A DNA stretch of 64,000 nt. It comes from Methylobacterium sp. J-077. Lineage in GTDB: Bacteria; Pseudomonadota; Alphaproteobacteria; Rhizobiales; Beijerinckiaceae. The DNA lies in the NCBI RefSeq assembly GCF_022829365.1, contig NZ_JAKSYJ010000102.1:124001-188000 (forward strand), written 5' to 3'. This document shows, piece by piece, positions 8,550 through 16,874 of the stretch. Within the stretch, counting starts at the first letter, position 1. Each line of letters starts with the position of its first letter. Under the pieces are notes generated by a model. That model had not been told where the DNA came from. It was given only the letters and a program-made list of their open reading frames with translations, and did not search any database. Made by a program: the position numbers and the translations under genes.

Positions 8550-9536
8550 TCAGGCGAGCATCGACGGCGTGGCATCGGCGGCCAGGATGGCCCGCGCCGC
8601 GTCGGCATCCACATGCATGCGCGCGATCAGCGCGTCGGCGCTGTCGAATCGCTCCTCGCCGCGAATGTAGCCGACGCATTCCACGGCGATCTCGCGCCCG
8701 TAGAGGTCGCCCGAAAAATCGAACAGATAGACTTCGAGGAGCGGCGCGCCGTCGTCGAAGGTCGGGCGTCGGCCGTAGCTCGCGACACCGTCGCGGACCT
8801 CGCCGGGACCCAGGCGCACGCGCACCGCGTAGATTCCGTGCGCCAGCCCGCACTCGGGCAGCATCACGTTGGCGGTCGGGAAGCCGAGCTGGCGCCCGCG
8901 CTTGTCGCCGTGGCGGACCTGGCCGAGCACGAACCAGCGATAGCCGAGGAGGGCGTTGGCCCGGGCGACATCGCCCGACGCCAGGGCTGCCCGGATCGCG
9001 CTCGACGAGACCGGCTCCGTCTCGCCGCCCAGGGCGACCGGCTCCACGATCCGGCAGACGAGGCCCGCCTCGCTGCAGAGGTCGGCCAGGATCGCGGGTG
9101 TGCCTTCGCGGCCACGGCCGAAATGAAAATCGTGGCCGACCACCACGCCGGACAGGCCGAGCGAGCCCTTCAGGAAGTCGAGCACGAAGGCGCGGGCGGT
9201 CGTGGCGGCCAGGGCGCCGTCGAAGCGGCGCACGATCAGCCCGTCGAGGCCGAGATGGGCGAACACGATCTCCTTCGCGGCGAGCGACGTGAGCCGGAAC
9301 ATCGGCGCGTCGGGCGCGAAATAGGCGCGCGGATGCGGCTCGAAGGTCAGCACGGCCGCCGGCCGGCCGGCCTCGCGCGCAGCCGCGCGCACATTCTCCA
9401 CCAACACCCGATGGCCGCGATGGACGCCGTCGAAATTGCCGATCGCCGCGACGGCGCCGGCCAGGGCCGGCGGGATCGGCACGTCCGCGCCGCAAATCAT
9501 GAAGGGCCGCGTGGCCGGTTCGTCGCCTGAGGCCAT
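8550..9536 (-). CDS. ribF: Bifunctional riboflavin kinase / FAD synthetase
   Basis: The 328-residue enzyme makes FMN and then FAD from riboflavin and ATP. The FAD synthetase domain comes first with GNFDGVHRGH at residues 33-42 (nucleotidyltransferase HxGH), VVGHDFHFGRGREG and SSSAIR. The flavokinase domain follows with GRQLGFPTANV, YGRRPTFDD and LEVYLFDFSGDLYG. The frame is open to an ATG at 9593; the ATG at 9536 gives the normal family length, but no strong ribosome binding site decides it. It is divergent from cheY across a 292-base gap that must hold both promoters. Confidence 0.93.
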   Translation of the reverse strand: MASGDEPATRPFMICGADVPIPPALAGAVAAIGNFDGVHRGHRVLVENVRAAAREAGRPAAVLTFEPHPRAYFAPDAPMFRLTSLAAKEIVFAHLGLDGLIVRRFDGALAATTARAFVLDFLKGSLGLSGVVVGHDFHFGRGREGTPAILADLCSEAGLVCRIVEPVALGGETEPVSSSAIRAALASGDVARANALLGYRWFVLGQVRHGDKRGRQLGFPTANVMLPECGLAHGIYAVRVRLGPGEVRDGVASYGRRPTFDDGAPLLEVYLFDFSGDLYGREIAVECVGYIRGEERFDSADALIARMHVDADAARAILAADATPSMLA

Positions 9537-9828
9537 CGATTCGGGGTCGGAAACTCGAAAAGGGTCGGATGGGAGCGCCCGCGCTGTCCGCATCGGGCCC
9601 GACGGAGCCGGACCCTGCCGAAACGCGCCCGGAGGGTCAAGCGAACCGGCCGTCCTGCGACATCGCAGGGGCCGGCGGTGAATGCCACACCCGCAGATTA
9701 ACGGCTTCGCAATGCGCGTGCCCTATTTTAAATGCTGTGCAGCGCGGCTATTTTGCGGCGTTAGTGAAGCGTTCATCTTTTCGGGAGCCGCCGCGGCCTC
9801 CCGCCGGGCAATACGGAGCAGTTGGTCT

Positions 9829-10212
9829 ATGGCTCTCGATCTGAGCATGCCGATCCTCGTTGTCGACGATTACCAGACGATGGTCCGAATCATTCGGAAT
9901 CTACTGAAGCAACTCGGCTTTGAAGAGGTCGATGACGCTTCGGATGGTACGGCAGCACTGGCGCGCCTCAAGGACCGCAAGTACGGCCTGGTCATCTCGG
10001 ACTGGAACATGGAGCCGATGACCGGCTACGAGCTGCTGCGGCACGTGCGCGCCGACGAAAATCTGCGGACCACGCCATTCATCATGGTGACCGCCGAGTC
10101 GAAGACCGAGAACGTCATCGCCGCCAAGAAGGCCGGCGTGAACAACTACATCGTCAAGCCGTTCAACGCGGCGACGCTCAAGTCCAAGATCGAGGCCGTC
10201 TGCGGGAATTGA
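9829..10212 (+). CDS. cheY: Chemotaxis response regulator CheY
   Basis: The 127-residue single-domain receiver has the acidic pair D13/D14, the phospho-acceptor D58 in ISDWNMEPM, T88 in MVTAES and K110 in IVKPF. The DWNMPxM-like core and the absence of an output domain mark it as a CheY that binds the flagellar switch. CGGAG lies about 12 bases before the ATG. Its stop is immediately followed by the coding region of cheZ, so kinase input and phosphatase removal are encoded together. No cheA or cheW is in the window. Confidence 0.93.
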   Translation: MALDLSMPILVVDDYQTMVRIIRNLLKQLGFEEVDDASDGTAALARLKDRKYGLVISDWNMEPMTGYELLRHVRADENLRTTPFIMVTAESKTENVIAAKKAGVNNYIVKPFNAATLKSKIEAVCGN

Positions 10213-10274
10213 TGAGTCCCGTGGCACGCCAAACGCGCCTTTCGGCCCAGCCCCCGGCGCGCCGGAAGGCGCCC

Positions 10275-10319
10275 AAGAGCGAAGCCGCCAAGAGCGAAGC
10301 CGCCAAGAGCGATGCCGCC
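10275..10319 (+). repeat. Three tandem 15-bp repeats between cheY and cheZ
   Basis: The unit AAGAGCGAAGCCGCC occurs three times head to tail; the third copy has one change (GAT for GAA). Read in the cheZ frame it gives KSEAA-KSEAA-KSDAA, part of a possible N-terminal extension of CheZ. A slip-prone tandem of this sort can vary in copy number without breaking the frame. Confidence 0.9.
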
Positions 10320-10352
10320 GGCATCGCTGGTCGCCGATCCCAGGAGGAGAGC

Positions 10353-10886
10353 ATGGCCTCAGCCGCCGCGCGACAGACCGATATGCGGTTCCGCGAACCG
10401 CACGCCGTGATCTCCGAGTTGATCGAGATCGCGGATTACATCGCCCATCTGCGCGAGGAGATCGGCGCGCTCCGGGCGAACGAGATGAGTCGCGACCGGA
10501 TTCCCATGGCGCATGAGGAACTCGGCAGTGTCGTCGCCGCCACGGCCGGGGCCACCAACACGATCATGGAAGCCGCGGAAGCGATGCTCGGGCTTCCGGA
10601 CGGCCCGGGCTACCGGGATGCCGTCGAGGAGCGGATCAACACGATCTTCGAAGCCTGCGCCTTCCAGGACATCACCGGCCAGCGCATCGCAAAGGTCGTG
10701 GAGTCCCTGCGGCTGTTCGAGCAGCGGCTCGCCCGCTTCGTCGGCGCCGTGAAGGCCCGGGATGCCACCTCCACCGATCCGGTCGAAATCGCCCGCCGCG
10801 CCCGCGCCGATGACCTGCTTCTCAATGGTCCCCAGGCCGTCGAGGAAACCCCGTCCCAGAACGACATCGACGCCCTGTTCGCCTGA
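10353..10886 (+). CDS. cheZ: Protein phosphatase CheZ
   Basis: The 177-residue, largely helical protein carries ACAFQDITGQRI at 101-112; Asp106 and Gln110 match the catalytic pair of CheZ that dephosphorylates CheY-P. The C-terminal SQNDIDALF fits the amphipathic helix that docks on CheY. The ATG at 10353 follows AGGAGG at five bases, so I take it as the main start. The frame also runs back to an ATG at 10212 that overlaps the cheY stop (TGATG) and would add 47 residues with three tandem Lys-Ser-Glu-Ala-Ala units; both starts may be used. Confidence 0.88.
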   Translation: MASAAARQTDMRFREPHAVISELIEIADYIAHLREEIGALRANEMSRDRIPMAHEELGSVVAATAGATNTIMEAAEAMLGLPDGPGYRDAVEERINTIFEACAFQDITGQRIAKVVESLRLFEQRLARFVGAVKARDATSTDPVEIARRARADDLLLNGPQAVEETPSQNDIDALFA

Positions 10887-10887
10887 C

Positions 10888-10968
10888 CGGACCTGAATTG
10901 GTCCGCTGCCCGTCGACGCGGGTCGGTCGTGCGGGTTAGATCGCCCTCGGCAAGCAGAGGCCGAGGGC
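10888..10968. repeat. Two perfect hairpins between cheZ and the creatininase gene
   Basis: CGGACC-tgaatt-GGTCCG (10888-10905) begins one base after the cheZ stop, and GCCCTCGGC-N8-GCCGAGGGC (10943-10968) follows. Neither has a T-run, so they are not classical intrinsic terminators. They may act as mRNA 3'-end stabilisers for cheYZ or as Rho-assisted end signals. Confidence 0.5.
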
Positions 10969-10996
10969 GGCGTCGAAGGAAAGTTCCGGCCCAGAC

Positions 10997-11791
10997 ATGG
11001 TTGCGCAGCGCTGGTCCGATCTGACGACGGACGACTTGAGCCGGCGCGATATGCGACGGGCGATCGCGGTGCTGCCGGTGGCCGCCATCGAGCAGCACGG
11101 CCCGCATCTGCCGCTCGGCACCGACGCGATCATCGCCGAGGGCTACCTCGCCCGAGTGCGTGAACGGGTGCCGGACGATCTCGACGTGCTGCTGCTGCCG
11201 GTCCAGACCATCGGCAAATCCGACGAGCACGATGCGTTTCCCGGCACGCTCTCCCTCGACACCGGGACGGCGCTCACCGCCTGGACCGGGATCGGCGCCG
11301 CGATCCACCGGGCCGGCTGCCGCAAGCTGGTGATCGTCACGAGCCACGGCGGCAACAGCGCCCTCATCGATCTCGTGGCCGGCGACCTGCGCGCCCGGTT
11401 CGGCCTCGTCGCGGTCACGACGGCCTGGGCCCGGTTCGGCTACCCGGACGGCTTGTTTCCCCTCGACGAGATCGCCCACGGCATCCATGCCGGCGGTGTC
11501 GAGACCGCACTGATGCTGGCCCTGCGGCCGGATCTGGTGCGGACCGACCGGATCGCCGATTTCCCGCCCCGCAGCCGCGCGATGGTCCGGGATTTCACCC
11601 ATCTGCGCGCCGGCCGCCCCGCCGCGTTCGCCTGGAAGGCGGGCGACCTCCATCCCTCCGGGGCCATGGGCGACGCCCGGCTGGGCTCCGCGGAGGCCGG
11701 GCAGGTCGCACTGGATCACGGCGCGGCCGCCTTCGTCGAGTTGCTGCGGGACGTGGACCGTTTCGAGCTCGACGGGGGCGTCTCGGCGTAA
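10997..11791 (+). CDS. Creatininase family amidohydrolase
   Basis: The 264-residue protein has the metal-binding pattern of the creatininase family: E32, H34 and D43 within IEQHGPHLPLGTD, SHGGN near residue 115 and HAGGVETALML near 162. The family opens cyclic amides (creatinine, FAPy pyrimidines) or acts in mycofactocin maturation (MftE). No mycofactocin or creatine genes lie near, so the substrate stays open. Its TAA stop forms part of the putative sigma-factor promoter of the next operon. Confidence 0.85.
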   Translation: MVAQRWSDLTTDDLSRRDMRRAIAVLPVAAIEQHGPHLPLGTDAIIAEGYLARVRERVPDDLDVLLLPVQTIGKSDEHDAFPGTLSLDTGTALTAWTGIGAAIHRAGCRKLVIVTSHGGNSALIDLVAGDLRARFGLVAVTTAWARFGYPDGLFPLDEIAHGIHAGGVETALMLALRPDLVRTDRIADFPPRSRAMVRDFTHLRAGRPAAFAWKAGDLHPSGAMGDARLGSAEAGQVALDHGAAAFVELLRDVDRFELDGGVSA

Positions 11792-11813
11792 CCGGCGCCG
11801 GGACACGGCCGAA
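11788..11813 (+). promoter_or_regulatory. SigF-type ECF promoter (GTAACC-N16-CGAA)
   Basis: GTAACC at 11788-11793 and CGAA at 11810-11813 are separated by exactly 16 bases and lie 50 bases before the DUF1223 ATG. This equals the consensus I recall for the Caulobacter ECF factor SigF. The operon behind it encodes an ECF factor with an NrsF-type anti-sigma, so the match predicts autoregulation. The -35 element overlaps the creatininase stop codon. Confidence 0.6.
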
Positions 11814-11863
11814 AGGTTGGTCACACGCGCCGGCATTCTCCGCCGGTGCTTGGAGGCCCGGCC

Positions 11864-12580
11864 ATGAAAATCGTCGCGTTGATCTCCGCCGCCCTGATGC
11901 TTTACGCCGTGCGTCCGGCGGCAGCCCTGGAGCGCCCCGTCGTCGTCGAGCTATTCACCTCGCAGAGTTGCTCCTCCTGCCCCCCCGCCGAGGCGCTGAT
12001 CGGTCGGCTCGCGCGCGAGGGGGCGGACGTGCTGCCGCTGGCCTTCCACGTCACCTACTGGAACCATCTCGACTGGCGCGACCCCTATTCCCTTCCGGCC
12101 GCCACCGCCCGCCAGAACGACTATGCCGCCCGGTTCGGCGGCTCCAGCTACACGCCCCAGGCCGTGATCGACGGACAGGCAGGGCTGGTCGGCTCCGACG
12201 AGGCGGCCCTTCGCGCAGCGATCGCGCAGGCGCGGAACGCAGGACCGGCCGTCCGGGTGAGCCTGGTCCGCGACGGCACTCGCCTCGCCGCCCGGGTCGG
12301 GCCCGGACGCGGCGCCGGCCGGGTCCTGCTGGTCGGCTTCGACCCGAGCCATACCAGCCGGGTCCTGCGCGGCGAGAATGCCGGGCGCACCCTTGAGCAG
12401 GCCAACGTCGTCCGCGCGATCCAGGATCTCGGTCCCTGGTCCGGCTCTGCGGCGACCTTCGAGGCCGCCGCGCCGGCGGGCGAGACGGCGGCGCTTCTGC
12501 TGCAGGCGAATGACGGCCGCATCCTCGGCGCGGCCCGGTTGGGCGAGCGCCTCGCCGGGGCGGAGGAGGGCCTGCGATGA
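11864..12580 (+). CDS. DUF1223 secreted thioredoxin-fold protein
   Basis: The 238-residue protein begins with a cleavable signal (ISAALMLYAVRPAAA) and then VVELFTSQSCSSCPPAEAL, a CxxC active-site-like motif in a thioredoxin-like DUF1223 domain. WNHLDWRDPYS and YTPQAVIDG are family hallmarks. It is exported to the periplasm, where it may handle oxidised thiols or metal. GGAGG lies seven bases before the ATG. It is first in an operon with an ECF sigma factor and its anti-sigma factor and is thus a likely output of that stress switch. Confidence 0.85.
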   Translation: MKIVALISAALMLYAVRPAAALERPVVVELFTSQSCSSCPPAEALIGRLAREGADVLPLAFHVTYWNHLDWRDPYSLPAATARQNDYAARFGGSSYTPQAVIDGQAGLVGSDEAALRAAIAQARNAGPAVRVSLVRDGTRLAARVGPGRGAGRVLLVGFDPSHTSRVLRGENAGRTLEQANVVRAIQDLGPWSGSAATFEAAAPAGETAALLLQANDGRILGAARLGERLAGAEEGLR

Positions 12581-12690
12581 TGCTGGCCATGCCGGGCTGC
12601 GTCGCGGGGCGTGGATGGGCGCTGGCGCCGGACTCCAACACCGCGCTAGACTCAGCCCAGGCCGTGGAACGGATCGGCGGCGGAGCCCGG

Positions 12691-13248
12691 ATGGCGCTCG
12701 AAGGGGAATTGGCCGCTCTCATGGCGGCGGCGCAGGGCGGTGACGCGGTCGCGTATCGCGCCCTGCTGAAGGCGTGCCTGCCGGTCGTGTCGGCGATCGC
12801 CCGGGCGCAGGGCGTGCGCGGCGAGGCGGTGGACGACGTCGTGCAGGACACGCTGATGACCGTGCATCGCGCGCGTGCGAGCTACGATCCGGCGCGGCCG
12901 TTCCTGCCGTGGCTGCGCGCCATCACGCAGCGCCGGGCGATCGACCGCCTGCGCCGGGTCGGCCGTCGGCCGCGGGAGGTCCACGATCCCCTCGCCTACG
13001 AGGCCGAGGCCGATCCGGGTCCCGAGCCCGGCCAGGGCCTGGAGGCGCGCGACCGGGCCGCCGCCCTCGCCCGCGCGGTCGCGTCCCTGCCGGACGGGCA
13101 GCGGCAGGCCGTGGAGCATCTCGGCCTGCGGGAATTGTCGCTGGATGAGACCGCGGCCCTGACCGGGCGCAGCAAGGGGGCGCTCAAGGTCAACCTGCAC
13201 CGGGCTTTGAAGGCCCTGCGCGCCAACCTGATGCAGGAGCGGCGCTGA
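12691..13248 (+). CDS. ECF RNA polymerase sigma factor, SigF-like
   Basis: The 185-residue protein has a region 2 (VDDVVQDTLMTVHRARASYD then WLRAITQRRAIDRLRR) and a region 4 (LSLDETAALTGRSKGALKVN, a helix-turn-helix) without other domains, as expected for an extracytoplasmic-function sigma factor. The frame is open back to an ATG at 12577 that overlaps the DUF1223 stop, so coupling from there is possible; the ATG at 12691 follows CGGAG and starts where similarity starts. The next gene is its membrane anti-sigma factor. Confidence 0.9.
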   Translation: MALEGELAALMAAAQGGDAVAYRALLKACLPVVSAIARAQGVRGEAVDDVVQDTLMTVHRARASYDPARPFLPWLRAITQRRAIDRLRRVGRRPREVHDPLAYEAEADPGPEPGQGLEARDRAAALARAVASLPDGQRQAVEHLGLRELSLDETAALTGRSKGALKVNLHRALKALRANLMQERR

Positions 13249-13904
13249 TGGCCGATCTCGCCCGCCACGAGCGGCTTGTCGAGGATCTCGCCGGCAGCCT
13301 GGAGCCTGTCCGGCCGCTGCACTCGCCTGTCCTGCGCGCCGCCCTGTGGCTCGGCGCGGCGCTGCTCATCGGGCTGATCCTGGCGAGCCGGATCGACACC
13401 GCCGGCTTCATGCTGCGCATGCAGGTGCCGGATCTGGCCCTGGCGGCGCTCGGCGCGGTTCTGACAGCGGTCTGTGCGGCCTTCGCGGCCTTCGCCACCA
13501 GCGTGCCGGGCCGCTCCCGGGCCTGGGCCTTGCTGCCGCTGCCGGCCCTGGTCCTCTGGGTCGGGGCCAGCGGATTCGGCTGCCTGCGCGACTGGATCGC
13601 CCCGGGCACCGGCCCAGCGCACCCTCAGGAGATCGCCGGCTGCTTCAGCTTCCTGGTCTGCGTCTCGGTGCCGCTCTCGGGACTGATCGTCGTGATGCTG
13701 CGCCGGGCCTGCCCGCTGCGGCCGAACCTCACGGCCGCCCTGGGCGGACTGGCCGCGGCTGCTGCGGCCGCCGCGCTGCTGATGCCGTTCCACCCGCACG
13801 ATTCCACCGCGGCGGATCTGCTGATCCACGCGGTCGCGGTCGTGGGCGTGATCGGGCTCAACGGCCTCGCCGGCGGCCGCTTGCTCGGCCGCGGGGCCGG
13901 CTAG
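13248..13904 (+). CDS. DUF1109 / NrsF-type membrane anti-sigma factor
   Basis: The 218-residue protein has six hydrophobic segments and no enzyme motif, the layout of DUF1109. In Caulobacter the homologue NrsF holds SigF at the membrane until metal or oxidative stress acts on conserved cysteines. Here Cys in GFGCLRDW and in IAGCFSFLVC are the candidates. Its ATG overlaps the sigma factor stop by one base (TGATG), so both are made together. The gene is convergent with the YkgJ gene, four bases away. Confidence 0.82.
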   Translation: MADLARHERLVEDLAGSLEPVRPLHSPVLRAALWLGAALLIGLILASRIDTAGFMLRMQVPDLALAALGAVLTAVCAAFAAFATSVPGRSRAWALLPLPALVLWVGASGFGCLRDWIAPGTGPAHPQEIAGCFSFLVCVSVPLSGLIVVMLRRACPLRPNLTAALGGLAAAAAAAALLMPFHPHDSTAADLLIHAVAVVGVIGLNGLAGGRLLGRGAG

Positions 13905-13907
13905 ACT

Positions 13908-14399
13908 TCAGCGCTCGTCCGGATCCGACCCCGGCCAGGCCACGATCCGGTCGGGCAGCTCGTCGTCGGAGAACTCCTCCTCGTTGCCGGCGAGCCGGCC
14001 GCGGATCGAGATCCCGGCCTCGTGGACGCTGGAGGCCCGGCCCGAGACCAGGGGATGCCACGGATAGAGCGGCTCGCCGTCGCGGATCAGGCGATAGGCG
14101 CAGGTCGGCGGCAGCCACGGGATCGTGCGCACCGCCTCCGGGGTGAGGCGGACGCAATCGGGCACGCGCTTCTGGCGGCGGGCGTAGTCGCGGCAGCGGC
14201 AGGTCAGGCCGTCGAGCAGCGTGCAGCCGATATCGGTGTGGTGGACCTCGCCGGTCTCGTCGTCCTCGAGCTTGATCAGGCAGCACCGGCCGCACCCGTC
14301 GCAGAGGCTCTCCCACTCGGACGGCGTCATGGCTTCGAGGGTCTTGGTCCGCCAGAACGGCTCGGCGACCCCGCGGCGCAGCGCCTCGGGCTTGGACAT
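13908..14399 (-). CDS. YkgJ/UPF0260 family cysteine-cluster protein
   Basis: The 163-residue protein shows the conserved cysteines of UPF0260 (YcgN): [16 protein letters not shown] near 31-46, then a Cys in [17 protein letters not shown] and VPDCVRLTP. The cluster probably binds a metal ion or iron-sulfur centre; the function is not established. [17 protein letters not shown] at the start is the usual family N-terminus, which supports the ATG. It is a single gene divergent from the penicillin-binding protein gene. Confidence 0.88.
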   Translation of the reverse strand: MSKPEALRRGVAEPFWRTKTLEAMTPSEWESLCDGCGRCCLIKLEDDETGEVHHTDIGCTLLDGLTCRCRDYARRQKRVPDCVRLTPEAVRTIPWLPPTCAYRLIRDGEPLYPWHPLVSGRASSVHEAGISIRGRLAGNEEEFSDDELPDRIVAWPGSDPDER

Positions 14400-14569
14400 C
14401 GGTCAATCTCACGATCGGGAAGAGCGTGTCTCTGCCCGAGCCGGCGCTGCGGGGCAAGCGGGGCCGGGCCGCGGCGAATCGCGAGACTGCGCAGAGCCTC
14501 GCCCACCGTTCCGGATCCTGCTAAGGATGGGCACGCCGCGCAGGCGCTCGACAAGCCGGGTCCGACATC

Positions 14570-16870
14570 GTGCGCCTGCCGACGCTCACCGAGATCAAGA
14601 TCCGCATCGAGCGTGCCGCCCTGGCGTTCGACGCCTGGGTCAATGCCGGCCTCTACGACAGCGGCCGCTCCACCGGCGCGGCCTACGAGCGCTTCCAGCG
14701 GGTGATGAGCCGGTTCGCCGTGCATGGCTGGAAGCGGTTCGCCCTCGACCTGACCAGCGAGGCCGTCACCCTCGGGGCCGGCGGCGCCGTGCTGATGCTC
14801 GCCTTCGCGCAGCCGGCCTTCCAGCTGACCAGCGACAACTGGCTCAAGCAGCAGGACCTCGCCGTCACCTTCCTCGACCGCTACGGCGCCGAGGTCGGCC
14901 GGCGCGGCATCAAGCACGACGACTCGCTCAAGCTCGACGAGTTTCCCGACATCATGATCAAGGCGCTGGTCTCCACCGAGGACCGGCGCTTCTACGAGCA
15001 TTGGGGCATCGACCCGATCGGCACCCTGCGGGCGCTGGTCAACAATTCGCGCGGCGGCAGCGGCACGCAGGGCGGCTCCTCGATCACCCAGCAGCTCGCC
15101 AAGAATCTCTTTTTGACGAACGAGCGCTCGCTCGAAAGAAAAATCAACGAGGCGTTCCTGGCCCTGTGGCTGGAGAGCCACCTGACCAAGAACGAGATCC
15201 TGAAGCTCTACCTCGACCGGGCCTATATGGGCGGCGGCACCTTCGGCGCGGTGGCGGCGGCGGATTACTATTTCGGCAAGCCGCTCAAGGACATCAGCCT
15301 GGCGGAGGCCGCCATGCTGGCGGGCCTGTTCAAGGCGCCGACGAAATACGCGCCCCACGTCAACCTGCCCGCCGCGCGCGCGCGGGCGGCCGACGTGCTG
15401 CACAACATGGTCGAGGCCGGCTTCGTCACCGAGGGGCAGATCCAGACCGCCCTGCGCAACCCGGCGACGCCGGTGACCCGCACCCGCGACATCACCGCCG
15501 ACTACTACCTCGACTGGGCCTTCGGCGAGATCAAGGCCATGGCCGATGCGGGCAAGCTCCGCAGCGACCGGGTGCTCACCGTCAAGACGCCCCTCGACCT
15601 CGCGATCCAGAAGCGGGCCGACGACGTGGTGGCCGACATCCTGCGCAAGTCCGGCGACGCCTTCGACGTGGACGAGGCCGCCATGGTGATCCTCGATCCC
15701 GACGGCGCGCTGCGCGCCATGGTCGGCGGCGCCGATTACGGCGAGAGCCAGTTCAACCGCGCCACCGACGCGCTGCGCCAGCCCGGCTCCTCGTTCAAGC
15801 CCTACGTCTATTCGGCCGCCCTCGCCTCGGGCCTGTTCAAGCCCGAGACCGTGGTGGTCGACAGCCCGGTCTGCATCGGCAACTGGTGCCCGCAGAATTA
15901 CGGCCGCTCCTATGCCGGTCGGGTGCCGATGTGGCTCGCCGTGGCGAAGTCGATCAACACGATCCCGATCAAGATCTCGATCGCGCTGGGCAAGGCCATG
16001 GGCATCAGCCACGAGGCCCGGGCCGCCAAGGCCGGCCGCGCCAAGATCATCGAGACCGCCCATCGGATGGGCATCACCTCGAACCTGATCGACACCGTCT
16101 CGATGCCGATCGGCTCCGACGAAGTGACGGTGATCGACCAGGCCGCCGGCTACGCGGTGTTCGCCAACGGCGGGTTCAAGGCCAAGCCCTACGCGGCCAT
16201 GGAGGTGAAGAACTCGTCCGGCGAGGTGATCTACCGCCACGCCGACGAGCCGCCGGATCGGGTGCTGTCGCCCCAGGTGGTGGCCGACATGAACTTCATG
16301 CTCAACAAGGTCGTCGAGGAGGGCACCGGCAAGCGCGCCCAGCTCGAAGGCGTGAAGGTCGCGGGCAAGTCCGGCACCACCAACGCCTACCGGGATGCCT
16401 GGTTCGTCGGTTACACAGGCAATTACGTCGGCGCGGTCTGGTTCGGGAACGACGACCACACCTCGACCAACAAGCTCACCGGCGGGTCGCTCCCGGCCCA
16501 GCTCTGGCACGACGTGATGGAGCCGGCCCACCAGGGCATCGAGATCAAGGGCCTGCCCGGCCTGAAGGACAGCCCCCGCGCCGCCCAGCAGCAGGCGGCG
16601 GGCGGACCCACCGCCCCGATCGATCCCAATGCCAGCGCCTACGGCAAGCTCTCGCGCCGCTCCTTCGAGGTGATCGGCGGCCTGAACGGCCTGTTCCGCA
16701 CCGTCGAGCGCGCGCCCGCCGGCGAGGTGAGGCCGGAGGCCGGCGGCTCCGACAAGGCCTCGCAGAAGGCCGACCGGAAGCCGGGCGACCGGGCCGCGGC
16801 CCCCCCGGCCCAGCCGCGCGAGGTCGCCGAGGGCGCCCGGTCCGTCGGCGGCCGCATCGAGCTGCGATGA
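14570..16870 (+). CDS. Penicillin-binding protein 1A family (transglycosylase/transpeptidase)
   Basis: The 766-residue bifunctional peptidoglycan synthase has a membrane anchor near 65-85, then a GT51 domain with the catalytic Glu in STEDRRFYEHWG and SSITQQLAKNLF, then a transpeptidase domain with SSFKP (SxxK nucleophile), a KSINT (SxN) motif and KSGTTN. The C-terminal 110 residues are a charged low-complexity tail. GTG start; no strong ribosome binding site is seen. The start lies 170 bases from the divergent YkgJ gene. Acts at the periplasmic face in cell-wall growth. Confidence 0.92.
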   Translation: MRLPTLTEIKIRIERAALAFDAWVNAGLYDSGRSTGAAYERFQRVMSRFAVHGWKRFALDLTSEAVTLGAGGAVLMLAFAQPAFQLTSDNWLKQQDLAVTFLDRYGAEVGRRGIKHDDSLKLDEFPDIMIKALVSTEDRRFYEHWGIDPIGTLRALVNNSRGGSGTQGGSSITQQLAKNLFLTNERSLERKINEAFLALWLESHLTKNEILKLYLDRAYMGGGTFGAVAAADYYFGKPLKDISLAEAAMLAGLFKAPTKYAPHVNLPAARARAADVLHNMVEAGFVTEGQIQTALRNPATPVTRTRDITADYYLDWAFGEIKAMADAGKLRSDRVLTVKTPLDLAIQKRADDVVADILRKSGDAFDVDEAAMVILDPDGALRAMVGGADYGESQFNRATDALRQPGSSFKPYVYSAALASGLFKPETVVVDSPVCIGNWCPQNYGRSYAGRVPMWLAVAKSINTIPIKISIALGKAMGISHEARAAKAGRAKIIETAHRMGITSNLIDTVSMPIGSDEVTVIDQAAGYAVFANGGFKAKPYAAMEVKNSSGEVIYRHADEPPDRVLSPQVVADMNFMLNKVVEEGTGKRAQLEGVKVAGKSGTTNAYRDAWFVGYTGNYVGAVWFGNDDHTSTNKLTGGSLPAQLWHDVMEPAHQGIEIKGLPGLKDSPRAAQQQAAGGPTAPIDPNASAYGKLSRRSFEVIGGLNGLFRTVERAPAGEVRPEAGGSDKASQKADRKPGDRAAAPPAQPREVAEGARSVGGRIELR

Positions 16871-16874
16871 TCCG

